From contig RWJK01001134.1 in NCBI GenBank assembly GCA_004335835.1, positions 1-24,967 of the forward strand: 24,967 nucleotides of DNA. Reading direction: 5' to 3'. The notes beneath the pieces were generated by a model. That model saw only the letters and a program-made list of their open reading frames with translations, ran no database searches and was not told the DNA's origin. Positions within the stretch are counted from its first letter, which is position 1. Every line of letters begins with the position of its first letter. This document shows positions 10,005 through 18,535 of the stretch, piece by piece. Made by a program: the position numbers and the translations under genes. This stretch comes from Scenedesmus sp. ARA3 (taxonomy: Eukaryota; Chlorophyta; Chlorophyceae; Sphaeropleales; Scenedesmaceae).

Positions 10005-10220
10005 GAGCCTGCTCTCAGCAGCATTGGTACCACCACTAGCAGTGGTCACACGGACAACAGCAGCGGGAGCTTCAGCCAAGTCGCTGACAGCGGCCGCAGC
10101 AGCGGCCGCAGCAGCAGCATAAGGCAGGGCATGAATGCTGGCCATAGGCGGGCCAGGCTAGGCAAATCGGGCAGTATGGCGACACGCGTGAAGAGAGTTG
10201 GGGGCGGGGGCTTGTATTGA
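5463..10220 (+). CDS. Secreted alginate-lyase-family protein, seven exons
   Basis: Exons: 5463-6281, 6454-6678, 7046-7156, 7478-7701, 7874-8069, 9033-9327 and 9724-10220. All have GT-AG borders and matching phases, totalling 2367 nt (788 aa). The start at 5463 was chosen for its CCAGCCATGG context and the immediate signal peptide (MVP, a long Leu run, then ALAGSHA). The chondroitin AC/alginate lyase fold (PF05426-like) is supported by FVHPGGVIGPAEL near residue 246, GPLEAAWAVASFAKALELL, NNWHST near 458 (split codon TG|G), LRDIYHTQF near 518, AEMAWQQDMDLYS, and GITFLPTAWEHAYNHY near 624. In the PL5 family the Asn/His and Arg/Tyr of such motifs lie in the active site. The substrate here is unknown; cell-wall or mucilage uronans are a guess. 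Poly-Ser stretches lie near residue 120 and in the Ser-rich, basic C-terminal tail. Confidence 0.85.
5811..5868 (+). repeat. Coding CAG/AGC triplet run in lyase exon 1
   Basis: The run is read as AGC and AAC, giving Ser with a few Asn. It links the signal-peptide region to the conserved lyase domain, which starts near residue 140. Confidence 0.8.
7241..7320 (+). repeat. Intronic (CAG)n run in lyase intron 3
   Basis: A nearly pure CAG run, interrupted by AACCGCAG twice, lies in the intron between exons 7046-7156 and 7478-7701. Open frames across it are artefacts of the triplet repeat. Confidence 0.85.
8241..8640 (+). repeat. Tandem duplicate of lyase exon 5 end plus its intron start
   Basis: The 3' half of exon 5 (GRAKGFRDGGRVLGET.ETLRDIYH) and about 180 bp of the following intron recur 256 bp downstream. 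The coding part is at about 8241-8316 and the intron part at 8465-8640. The duplicate keeps a CAG|GTGAGA donor at 8464/8465, but I see no acceptor directly before it, so it is probably not an exon by itself. A 13-bp minisatellite has expanded inside the duplicate just before the donor. Confidence 0.85.
8317..8459 (+). repeat. 13-bp minisatellite, 11 units of CATACACATCTAC
   Basis: Exactly 143 bp, 11 head-to-tail units, with one variant unit (CTTACACATCTAC). It grew out of the codons for IYHT at the end of the duplicated exon 5. Thirteen bp is not a multiple of three, so three units encode a repeating 13-residue peptide, which explains the repetitive HTHLPYTSTIHIY frames here. Confidence 0.97.
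8772..9032 (+). repeat. Two upstream partial copies of lyase exon 6 with CTG runs
   Basis: The start of exon 6 (F.LGGLL.VAEMAWQQDM) is repeated at 8772 and 8911, before the real exon at 9033 (periods 139 and 122 bp). The copy at 8911 has a CAG acceptor and an intact frame as far as QQDMEL, then runs through GTCACATCCAATG into a CTG run with no good donor. The copy at 8772 is frame-shifted and more diverged. Both are followed by (CTG)n at about 8850-8894 and 8990-9012, so the unit is exon edge plus CTG intron. Confidence 0.9.
9573..9640 (+). pseudogene. Dead copy of the lyase exon 7 start
   Basis: An ACAG acceptor followed by the same sequence as exon 7 (GITFLPTA) lies 151 bp upstream of the functional acceptor at 9723. 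In the phase set by exon 6, the Trp codon of PTAWEH is replaced by a TAA stop at 9596-9598. Use of this acceptor would truncate the protein. Similarity ends near GRL. Confidence 0.9.
9961..10002 (+). repeat. Coding AGC run in the lyase C-terminal tail
   Basis: A run of about 14 AGC codons gives a poly-Ser stretch after the conserved domain ends. Two GCGGCCGC sites follow at about 10092-10112 within a GRSSGRSSS tail. Confidence 0.8.
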
Positions 10221-12622
10221 GCACCTTGCCTGCGCCTCGGTTTATGTGATTCAGAGCTTAATCAAGGCTACATGAATGCCACCCATGTGAATGTAGACAG
10301 CAGCATGGCCGCAGGCTAAAAATGCATACTCACACAGACTTGTGCTGGGACAAGCAATAGACTAGGCAGTTCATTTGATTCTGCATGTGCATCTTGGAAT
10401 GCCAAACCATTCAGCAAGTAGCAAATGGGGTTGTTTAAAACATTTTATAATGCTTGTGGTATGTTGCTGGGCAATACAATGCCACTAGGGCCCCAGGCAA
10501 CATGTTACTATTCTAGAGTGCTCAGGTTTACTCATGATTGCATCCCATCATACAGCAACGCAGTTCAGCTCAGTTGAATGCAGCAATTGCGCGTCTCCTG
10601 TAGGCTTGAGACAGCATCAAGGCATCATCCATATGAAGCCCATTGCCTGTCTGCTGCGGCATGTTTGCTATGCGCTGCCAATGCTGTTGTTGGTGGTGAT
10701 TGGAGCCACCACAGACATCACTTACCATCATACATTCTGAGGCAAGGTGCGCTCCTTGTTGCTTGAGGAACGGGCTGTGTCTTTTAATGATGCTATCAGC
10801 TAGGTAGGTAGCGATTGTGCTTGAATAAAACTCTGCAGCTGTCATGTTGCATAAGCCGGTGTGCTAAAGTTGCACTGCGCTTTTGTTGTGTGAAGGAGGG
10901 TGTGGTGCAGCAGAAGCAGCTGCTACAACCTCAAAAGGGACAAGAGAATTAGCTCAGACTACTGATGTAGTTGCATAGGTGGCCATCAGCGCTGCCAAGC
11001 CTGGGCAGTGCTGAGCAATGCAGCGGAGCCAGCCATGGTGGTGACATGTTGGCCTGCACTAAATGCTGTACGATGCATGCTGCTGCTGTGTGTGTGCGCT
11101 CACTACGTGCTTCAGCACAAGTGTTCTCCACCACAGCAGAACGTGCCATCAGTGCATGAGCATGAGTCATGATTGAGGCGTGCAAAAGGACTCCGGACAG
11201 GGTGCATGCAACCACTGCAACGTGCATCTATGGCACAGCAATGCAGCGTATGCCCATAGAGCCACACCAGTTGCAGGCCAGACACGTCATGTTCACTGGA
11301 AAATGGCTAATTCTGTGCAGTTTGCAATGCTTGAATACATGGGAATCCCCTCGCGGGTCAGCCGGCACTCGCTCATGCTCGAGGCATATGCCTCCAGGCA
11401 AAGGCATACCACTACCAACGTAGTGTGCAACAACATCCGTTGCCAGTGCCCCCCTTCAGTCATGCCCTTTGTGTTGAAACTGCCGCAAAGCATCCAGCCG
11501 CATGGTGTTACAACGTCACACGCATGACAAACCAGACATGCTGAGAGTAACAGCCTGCTTCAGCATAGCTGACGCCAGGGGCAGCGTGAAGTGAAAAGCA
11601 GCCAAGCTGTGTCAGCTGCAAGACGTGCATCACACACACGTGAAGGTGATAACCTGGTGTTCACGCATTGTCAGCATATGTGAAGTGCTTGCAACAAGAT
11701 GCTGGGCACAGTTCTACCCCATGCTGAACCCCGTGATTGATCTCCTGAATGCTGGAAGCATGTCAGCTGTCAGCAATGGCACCCCGCCTTTGCAGATGAC
11801 CTCTCGTAATGATACACATCTCACCTATTGCTGTCATAACCAGGAGGCTTGATTCATCAGACGACTGTGAAGAGGATGCTAGAAACACAGTTTGTAGACG
11901 CACAGCTTGCTAACAGCAGCACAGCAGACCACACCCGTTGGCTGGCAACAGGTCAGGTTTGCAAGCAGTGTACTGTGTGTTTAACAGTGCGCATAGAAAA
12001 ACAATAGGAAAGAACCCATAACGGCTTGACTTAGGCATGGCATTGGTTGCTACTTTCAAGAAAGTCGACATATAACCACCCGGCAGGACCCCACAAACCA
12101 ACACCCTGAGGAAGAGCAAGTCTGGAGCCGCGAGGCAGCAGCATATTGAAACAGCCAATTGGCTAGCACTTGCTGTCCTGCAAATGATTACCCATCCCAG
12201 CTGGCAGCCATGGTTCCCCAGACTGCAGCACGCATATAGCCCGTCTGTACCGATCAGGTGCTTTTAGGGGACCTTAACCCTTCAGATGACCTTAAACAGC
12301 ATGCAGCTCTCTTGATGTATGCAACGCATCTTGTGCTTATGCGATTGTTAGCATGCCCCTGCCAGCGCCGATACTTTCTTTCAACAATGCCACCACCCCA
12401 CGACACACCACTGCAGCTGCAGCGCATTCTGTGAGCTGCGCACAGGGAGGCAAGCTGAACTTGTCCAATGAGCGCCACCACTGTCACCAGACACCATGCT
12501 GACTCAGCAGCTGCTGAGCAGCCACTCACATCAAGGCCTGCCCTGCCACCAGCACAAATCTTGAACTGTGCAGCAAGAGCACACCACACCGAATGATACC
12601 GCCACTATGGTGTGCTGTGAAC
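10221..12622. other. Long intergenic region, no gene recognised
   Basis: About 2.4 kb between the lyase stop and the end of the minus-strand ORF. It has few triplet repeats compared with the rest of the window, and several open frames of 60-115 codons without family motifs or plausible splicing. Part of 12254-12622 may belong to the 3' end of the minus-strand gene if the donor at 12621-12626 is used. Confidence 0.5.
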
Positions 12623-12647
12623 TCACATCAAGGCCTGCCCTGCCACC
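12524..12647 (-). repeat. 27-bp exact repeat carrying a splice donor, period 97 bp
   Basis: The 27 bp at 12524-12550 and 12621-12647 are identical. On the minus strand each reads GGTGGCAGGG, then CAGGCCTTGAT, then GTGAGT, a consensus donor. The right-hand copy is the end of the minus-strand ORF, so its exon edge with donor has been copied downstream, in the same way as in the plus-strand genes. Confidence 0.85.
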
Positions 12648-12910
12648 TGCATCCTCCTAGGCGCAGGCCCAGCTGCAGCTGGCCTGCTGCTGCGGGGAGG
12701 TTGCGGTGCAAATGGTGCCCGAGGCGCAGCTGCTGCCTCCCCAGCAGAGCTGCCACTGCTGTCGTCATCACTGCTGCAGCTGCTGCTGCTGCTGCCGCAG
12801 CTGACAGGGTGATGCAGCTTGGCAGCATCCCTGCTGCCACCTCCGCGGCTGCTGCCTCTGGCGTGTGTTGGCACTGCTGCCGGCTGCATTGCGGCCCCAC
12901 CAAATAGCGA

Positions 12911-12941
<31 letters not shown>

Positions 12942-14899
12942 ATGTCACGTGCAGCCCAAGGTCCTGCAGCACCTGCAGCAGCATCTTCTGTGGCGTTGCT
13001 GCTCCATGTAGGTTTGGCAGCCTCCCTGCTACTGTGTGCACTGCTGACCTCCCTCCTGCCGACAGCTTCAACCACCTCAGCAGCACCAGCAGCACTCGGA
13101 GCTGTTGTGTTGTGCTTATCCGGCCGCATAAACCACCCCAGCAAGCCATCGTGCCGCTTGGCCTTGCTGCCGCTGTCTGCAGCAGTGCCGTAGGCCGACT
13201 GCATGCGCTGCTGCTTGTGCCGGTCCTGCTGCTGCTGCTGCTTGCGTGACTGCGGCCTGCTGCCAGGCTGCTGCAGTGGGGAAAGGGACCTCGCAGTTGC
13301 CTGCTGCTGCTGCTGCTGCTGCCGCTGCAGCTTTGGCAGGTCACCTTCACTCAACCGTGATCTAGGCATGCCTAGCTGGCCAGCTGCCGCTGCTGCTGCT
13401 GCTGCTGCTCCCGCAGCACTGCTGTGCTTGATGTGGCCCTCACCAGCAGCGCCCTGCTGCTGCTGCTGGGGTGCAGCGGCTGGCCCCTCACACCAGCCTT
13501 GCTGCTCTGCTTGAGCATGCAGCTGCTGCGTACCCAGTTGAGTGCAGCTACTGCTTGCGGCCCCACCGTCTGACCATGCCGGTGGCCGCCCTCTGCTGCC
13601 GCTTGGACTCCCACAGTCTGACCATGCCTCAGGCCTGCCCCTACTGCCAACCCTCAGCAGCCCAGGGCTGTCATCACACGGCAGCAGCTGCAGCGGCGGC
13701 TGCTTGCAGCTTGCAGGAATATGGCTGGCAGCTGCCCCCTCCAACTGGCCGCTGCTCAGCCTGCTTTTGTTGCGCTGCATCTGCCTAGTGCTCAGAGCAG
13801 CAGCGCCTGGGCCTGTCAGGCCATCCTCTGCTGCTGCATCTGCAGCTGCTGAAGACTTTCTGCCGCTGCTGCTGAGCGACCAGCGCACACCACCACTAGC
13901 TGATGCAGCAGTCCTGCCAGCTGCTGAAGATCCAGCGCTGCTAGGCCGCTCACCGCCAATTGATGAGTTGCGTGCCAGCTGCACTGCTGTGTGCAAGCTG
14001 CCAAGGCACACGTCCATGGCAGCTAGCAAGAAATCCTCATCATCATCAGGCGCGCCGTCTGCTGCGGCAGCAGTCACGCCTGTTATGCTGGTGGCTGCAT
14101 TGCTTCTGCTGCCGCTGCTGCTGTTACTGTTGCGGCTGCTTGTGCTGCCTGCTACAGGCTTGCTGCTGCGTACATATGCTTCCTCAAGGCCGTCTTGTAT
14201 CTCATCCCCATCTGCTGTCCAGCTGCTGCTGTTGCTGTAGCCGCGGCTGCCCTGCAAGCTGCCGCCACCATAGCTGCTGCCGCTGTTGCCGCCAGGACCC
14301 TGCTGCCACTCGCAGCTGTTGCGTGACGCCATCACCCGCAAGTTGCTGTGGCTGCAGGACTTGGGGGTGGAGGGCAGGCAGGCATCTGCAAACAGCGCCT
14401 TGCCAATCGCACTGCTGCTGCCAGCACTGGCGCCGTCAGCAACACCAATGATGCTGCTGCTCTGGCTTGTGGCGAGTCTGCTGCTGGATACGTGGGCGGC
14501 TCTGAAGCTGCCGCTGCTGTGCTCAGCTGCAAGCGAGGTGTCATATGAGCCAGGGTCAAAGTTTTGACGGCTGCCTGACACGCTAGCGCTGCTGTACAGT
14601 GCATCTTGAAGCAGGTCCTCTTCTGACAGTAGCAGGTTTGGCAGCAGCTGCTGGCTGCCTGTGCTGGCCTCAACAAGCAGGCAGCCTGCTGCTGCTGCTT
14701 CTGCTACTGCTGATGGCTCTTGGGATAGGTCTGCTGGTGTCCTGACAGAGCCTGGTTGGGACAGCTCAGGAGAACCCAGCAGCTGTGGTTCAGGATAGGA
14801 CTCTTCATCATACGCATCCTGCAAGTGATTGCCCTCAGCTGCTCCTGCTGCCTGCAGCACTTGCTGATGGTGCTGCTGGCCAAACAGCTTGAGCTTCAT
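12623..14899 (-). CDS. Hypothetical low-complexity Ser/Ala/Gln-rich protein
   Basis: A 758-codon uninterrupted frame from an ATG at 14897-14899 (MKLKLFGQQHHQQ) to TGA at 12623-12625. I do not recognise a domain. Visible parts are a mixed N-terminal third with acidic patches (YDEESYPEP, LLSEEDLLQD), a less repetitive stretch DDDEDFLLAAMDVCLGSLHT near residue 285, a short repeat RGRPEAWSD / RGRPPAWSD near 423-446, Gln runs near 590 and 650, a segment HDGLLGWFMRPDK near 585, and a Ser/Asp then Pro-rich end. It looks intrinsically disordered. The frame also opens upstream of the ATG, and a GTGAGT donor overlaps the stop, so this may be one large exon of a longer gene. CAG-rich DNA can keep many frames open, which lowers confidence. 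Confidence 0.5.
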
Positions 14900-15721
14900 T
14901 GCTGCTGCTACTGCTTCTGTGCCCAAATACTATAAAGCTTGTGTTATGCAGCAACTGCTCAGTCTGGGCCTGCCGACCTGCTGCCACTGCTTGCTCCAAG
15001 ATGCTGCATGCTTGCCTGTGCATTTGCTGCCATGGCAATGCTGAGCAATGCTTGCCTGCAAGACACGAGCAATAGGTCAATCATGCCACTCTCATTATGG
15101 TTGTAGTCATGCACATGCATACGTAGCAAGTGCAACCCAGCAACCTCATGAGCCTGTACCAGCAACACTGCTGTCAGGCGGGAGATACGCATACACATGT
15201 GCACATGATGCCTGCCAGATGCCCCTTGCCACAATTTTTTGATCCACCAATGTGCAAAATGAACTTTTCTGTTGCTTGTACGCTTACCAGCTCATACAGA
15301 AGCTCAAGCTGCTACATGCTGCACTGGCACTGAATGTGGGTCCAGGTTGCTGCTTTCACACCTCTGAGCCAGCCTGTGCACCTCGTGAGCGCAGCTACTT
15401 AACGTTCAGGAGCTTTAATAAAGGGCTTTACGAAGCAAGACATGTGCAGTACTTGTTCAGGCTGAGCTAGGGCTCCCGCCCTGGAGTCCACGTGACTGCA
15501 ACCTATCTGAGTGTGTTTTAAACGTGAAAGCATCCCAAAACAATATGGATGATGTTATTGAAAGATTACGCGTCAACGTTGCTTGTAGTTGTGCATCCCA
15601 GAACCCTTGTCACGGAACCAACCCTTCATGTGCTGTTTTTACCATCATCATTGTCAAAGGATAGCTCATTACATTTCTGTGTCTGTGGTTGACAATCAAC
15701 TGTCACACCTTGGCAGACGCA
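14900..15721. other. Divergent intergenic region between the minus-strand ORF and riboflavin synthase
   Basis: No gene was recognised in this stretch of about 0.8 kb. It should hold the 5' regions of both neighbours, which are transcribed away from each other. Small open frames here lack family motifs. Confidence 0.45.
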
Positions 15722-16715
15722 ATGCAAAGCGCCGTACGCAGCTGCTGCTGCTCCAGGCAAAACACAGTACGGGTTCTTAGACATCAGTCTGCGCCATTTA
15801 CAGGCCGCAGGACGCTCGTAGTGCGCAACATGTTCACAGGCATAGTGCAGGGCACAGCAGAGGTGGCCCAGCTAGACACCAAGGAGAACTTCAGATCGTT
15901 CCGGATCCAATTCCCCGCTGGAAGGACTGAGAACATTCAAATAGGGGCTAGTGTGGCCATCAATGGCACATGCCTGACAGTGACAGCCATTGATGGGGAT
16001 GTGCTGTCCTTTGATGTCATGGCTGAGACGCTTCGAGCCACAAGCTTAGGGAACCTGCAGGTAGGATTGTGTTGCTATGTGGAAGTAGTTGCAACCCAAG
16101 CAGGGTCCTATTGCCTTTGCAGCAGCAGCAGTGGTGACAGCAGCAGCAGCAGCAGCAGCAGTATGTGCTGGACACTTGCTGCAGGCATCTGGCAAGCCAG
16201 CTCCATTGGATGAGATTGTCTGTTTATGTACAGCAGTATGTCCACACTTGTGTCAAGCTGCCAGCTGTGGAGTAAGGCACACCTGAGCGTTGTCCCTGCC
16301 ACTCTGGAAGGTTTGCCACCCTGCACCCTGCGACTGTCAAGGTACGGCAGCAGTGCCAGCTATGTCTGCACATAGATGTCACATCAATGCAACTGTACCC
16401 CTGCACTGCTGTCAGGGTATTTCAAGCCAACACCGCTGGTGTGTGCTGCATGTACTGCTGTTCACTTGCAGCTGGGCAGCAAGGTGAACTTTGAGCGCTC
16501 AGCACGCGTGGGTGACGAGATAGGCGGCCACAACGTGTCAGGCCATGTGCACTGCACAGCCAGCATCATCCAGGTGGAGGACACGGCAAACAACAGGCGA
16601 GTGTTGGGAGCGGCAGCAGCAGTAGCAGCAGGCAGCATTAGGCAGAAGAGTTGGCATGTGCACTGCACGGCCAGCATCATCCAAGTGGAGGACACGGCAA
16701 ACAACAGGTAGGGCT

Positions 16716-16746
<31 letters not shown>

Positions 16747-17458
16747 GGCAGGCAGCAGCAGGCAGGGGATTTGGCACTGCACAGCCAGTATCATGCAGGT
16801 TGACGATACAGCAAATAACAGGTCGGGCTTTGCTGGGTGCAGCAGCAGTGGTTGTGCCAGCAGCAGTGGTTGTGCCAGCAGCAGTGGCTATGCCAGCAGC
16901 AGTGGCAGGTGCCAGCAGCAGTGGGCGCGCCAGTAGCTGCAGCATTAGCAACAGCAGCAGGCAGAAGAGTTGCCACGACGGCCGCTGGACACCTGCCAGC
17001 AGTGCAGCACAGGCCTCCAATCAGGCGACCATAGTGATGTGCCAGCTCAGGTGGCATGCGCAGCACAAGCTGCCAACCCTTTTCGCATGTGCTGTCTTTG
17101 CAGGCGGCTCAGCTTCCGGCTGTCGGACCCCAAGTTTGCCAAGTACGTGCTGCCCAAGGGCTTCATCGCAGTGGATGGCTGCAGCCTCACAGTAGGGGAG
17201 GTCTGGGACGACGCCTGCTTCTCAGTGTACCTCATCCCTGAGACGATGCGGGTCACTGTGTTTGGGGTGAAGGGGCAGGGGGATACTGTGAACGTGGAGA
17301 TAGAAGCGCAGACGCAGGCAATTGTAGATACAGTGGAGAGCGTGGTGCAGCAGCACCTAGGGAAGCTGGGGCTAGGGGCAGCAGCAGCAGCTGGTGCAGA
17401 TGCAGTGGGGTTAGCAGCGGCGGCAGCTGCAGCAGCAGCAGCTGGAGGGACAGTGTAG
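15722..17458 (+). CDS. Riboflavin synthase, plastid-targeted
   Basis: Catalyses the dismutation of two 6,7-dimethyl-8-ribityllumazine molecules to riboflavin, the last step of vitamin B2 synthesis, in plastids of plants and algae. Exons 15722-16060, 16472-16596 and 17104-17458 total 819 nt (272 aa) with matching phases. The first 36 residues (MQSAVRSCCCSRQN...) are Arg/Ser-rich with no acidic residue, as in a transit peptide. MFTGIVQGTAEV then opens the first lumazine-binding domain, with INGTCLTV and GGHNVSGHVHCTASI. The second domain has YVLPKGFIAVDGCSLTV and ends VESVVQQHLGKL, followed by a non-conserved Ala/Gly tail. Exon 2 as modelled ends at a GC donor (AG|GCGAGT). If splicing instead uses the GT donor at 16708, exon 2 gains 111 nt in frame (37 residues repeating the exon end). 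Confidence 0.93.
16549..16821 (+). repeat. Triple tandem copy of riboflavin synthase exon 2 end
   Basis: The segment encoding CTASIIQVEDTANNR plus a CAG-rich intron start occurs three times, with exon ends at 16596, 16707 and 16821 (periods 111 and 114 bp). Donor positions read GCGAGT, GTAGGG and GTCGGG. Copies 1 and 2 are joined by an open in-frame linker; a TAG directly follows copy 2. Copy 3 has two amino-acid changes (IMQVDD). Confidence 0.93.
16850..16922 (+). repeat. 18-bp minisatellite in riboflavin synthase intron 2
   Basis: Four head-to-tail units of GGTTGTGCCAGCAGCAGT and variants lie right after the third exon-end copy. The unit is a CAGCAG-containing derivative, apparently a local expansion of the triplet-rich intron. 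Confidence 0.9.
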
Positions 17459-17545
17459 GGAGCAGCAAGTGATGGCGCAGGGGCAGCTGATTCGGGAGTA
17501 GCGGCAGCAGCAGCAGCAGCTGGAGGGGCGGTGTAGGGAGCAGCT
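17411..17545 (+). repeat. Duplication of the riboflavin synthase 3' end including the stop codon
   Basis: The last codons (Ala-rich tail, GG-V) and TAG at 17456-17458 are repeated 78 bp downstream with a second TAG at 17534-17536. The offset is a multiple of three, but TAG at 17500 (in GAGTAGCGG) lies in another frame. The repeat probably lies in the 3' UTR. Confidence 0.8.
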
Positions 17546-17814
17546 GTTGGGCGGAGGGCTGGCTTTTACTGCAACTCTCAAACACTCGTAACCTGAACAG
17601 CACCTTGTTTCAGGTGCCACCTTGACTTAGGTGCGGCTGCTGCCTCATGAGGATCAGCGGTCCTTGCTTCGAAGCAATTCATCTGTTTCTTGTCTGCTCT
17701 ACAGTCACAGTACTGAGCAGCATATGCATGCATGCATGCAGCAGCTGGCGTTTGCTGAGACCAGCACCTGGGCATTACACAAGCTCATGCATGATGGTGC
17801 ATTATGATTATGCT

Positions 17815-17819
17815 TGTAA
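17815..17819 (+). terminator. TGTAA polyadenylation-type signal
   Basis: TGTAA is the usual poly(A) signal of chlorophyte nuclear genes. This one lies about 360 bp after the riboflavin synthase stop, within a plausible 3' UTR. It is a 5-bp motif and so only weak evidence. Confidence 0.4.
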
Positions 17820-18535
17820 TGTATGCAATCGGCAAATTTCTTTATATGTAGTTTACCGTGCTGTTCGGACAGTTGTCACCAAGTTGTCACCAGTGACAGT
17901 GGGCTCTCATTGAGCAGCCACCTCAGGCTTTGCAGGCCTTTGCCACCTTTCAAATTGAGACGATTTCAACCAAAATTTGCAAAAATTAGCTGTGACGTGA
18001 AGCGGATGAATATTCACGGTGTAGTGTCAAGCAGGCCTGACACCCGGTCGCATATGGGGACCTGACAATGTAGCGACCACAGTGTTCTTCACACCATCTT
18101 CCCGATGACTTTCTCACAAGTAGCCTTTTCTGCATGGAATTAATCGCGTTACCTTGAACGTGAAGTCACAACACGCATTCAAGCCGCTCCACTACCGTTA
18201 AAAGCAACCACCGGTTCACTTCTGCTGGTTGAGCGACATACAGACGTGAATAGAGTGCTGTTGACGTTCAGCTTATCTCAATTCCTGGTAGCTCCCTATC
18301 GCCTGCTGTGAGTGGCGTCGTGCTGGTGAATGCGCTGCGTTGGGCAGCTGCAGCATCAAGGGGATCATTACATCGTGGCTGAAGCGGCATCTGCAGTCTT
18401 AAAGCACACTAAATGCATGCTTGTTACGATTGATTGGCTGCATATCATTTCTGGCAGTCTGCTCGACACTTCTCGTCAACTTCCCTTCGCCTTTCCTGCT
18501 GCAGGCAGCACCTACGCCGCACATTGACTGCTGCA
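17820..18535. other. Intergenic region before the cysteine peptidase
   Basis: No gene was recognised. Likely promoter and 5' UTR of the peptidase gene. The only visible local feature is a short direct repeat GTTGTCACCA around 17873-17893. Confidence 0.4.

Noticed and set aside
15480..15721. Flavin riboswitch before riboflavin synthase
   Set aside because: No conserved FMN-aptamer pattern was seen, and such elements are not expected on a eukaryotic riboflavin synthase gene.
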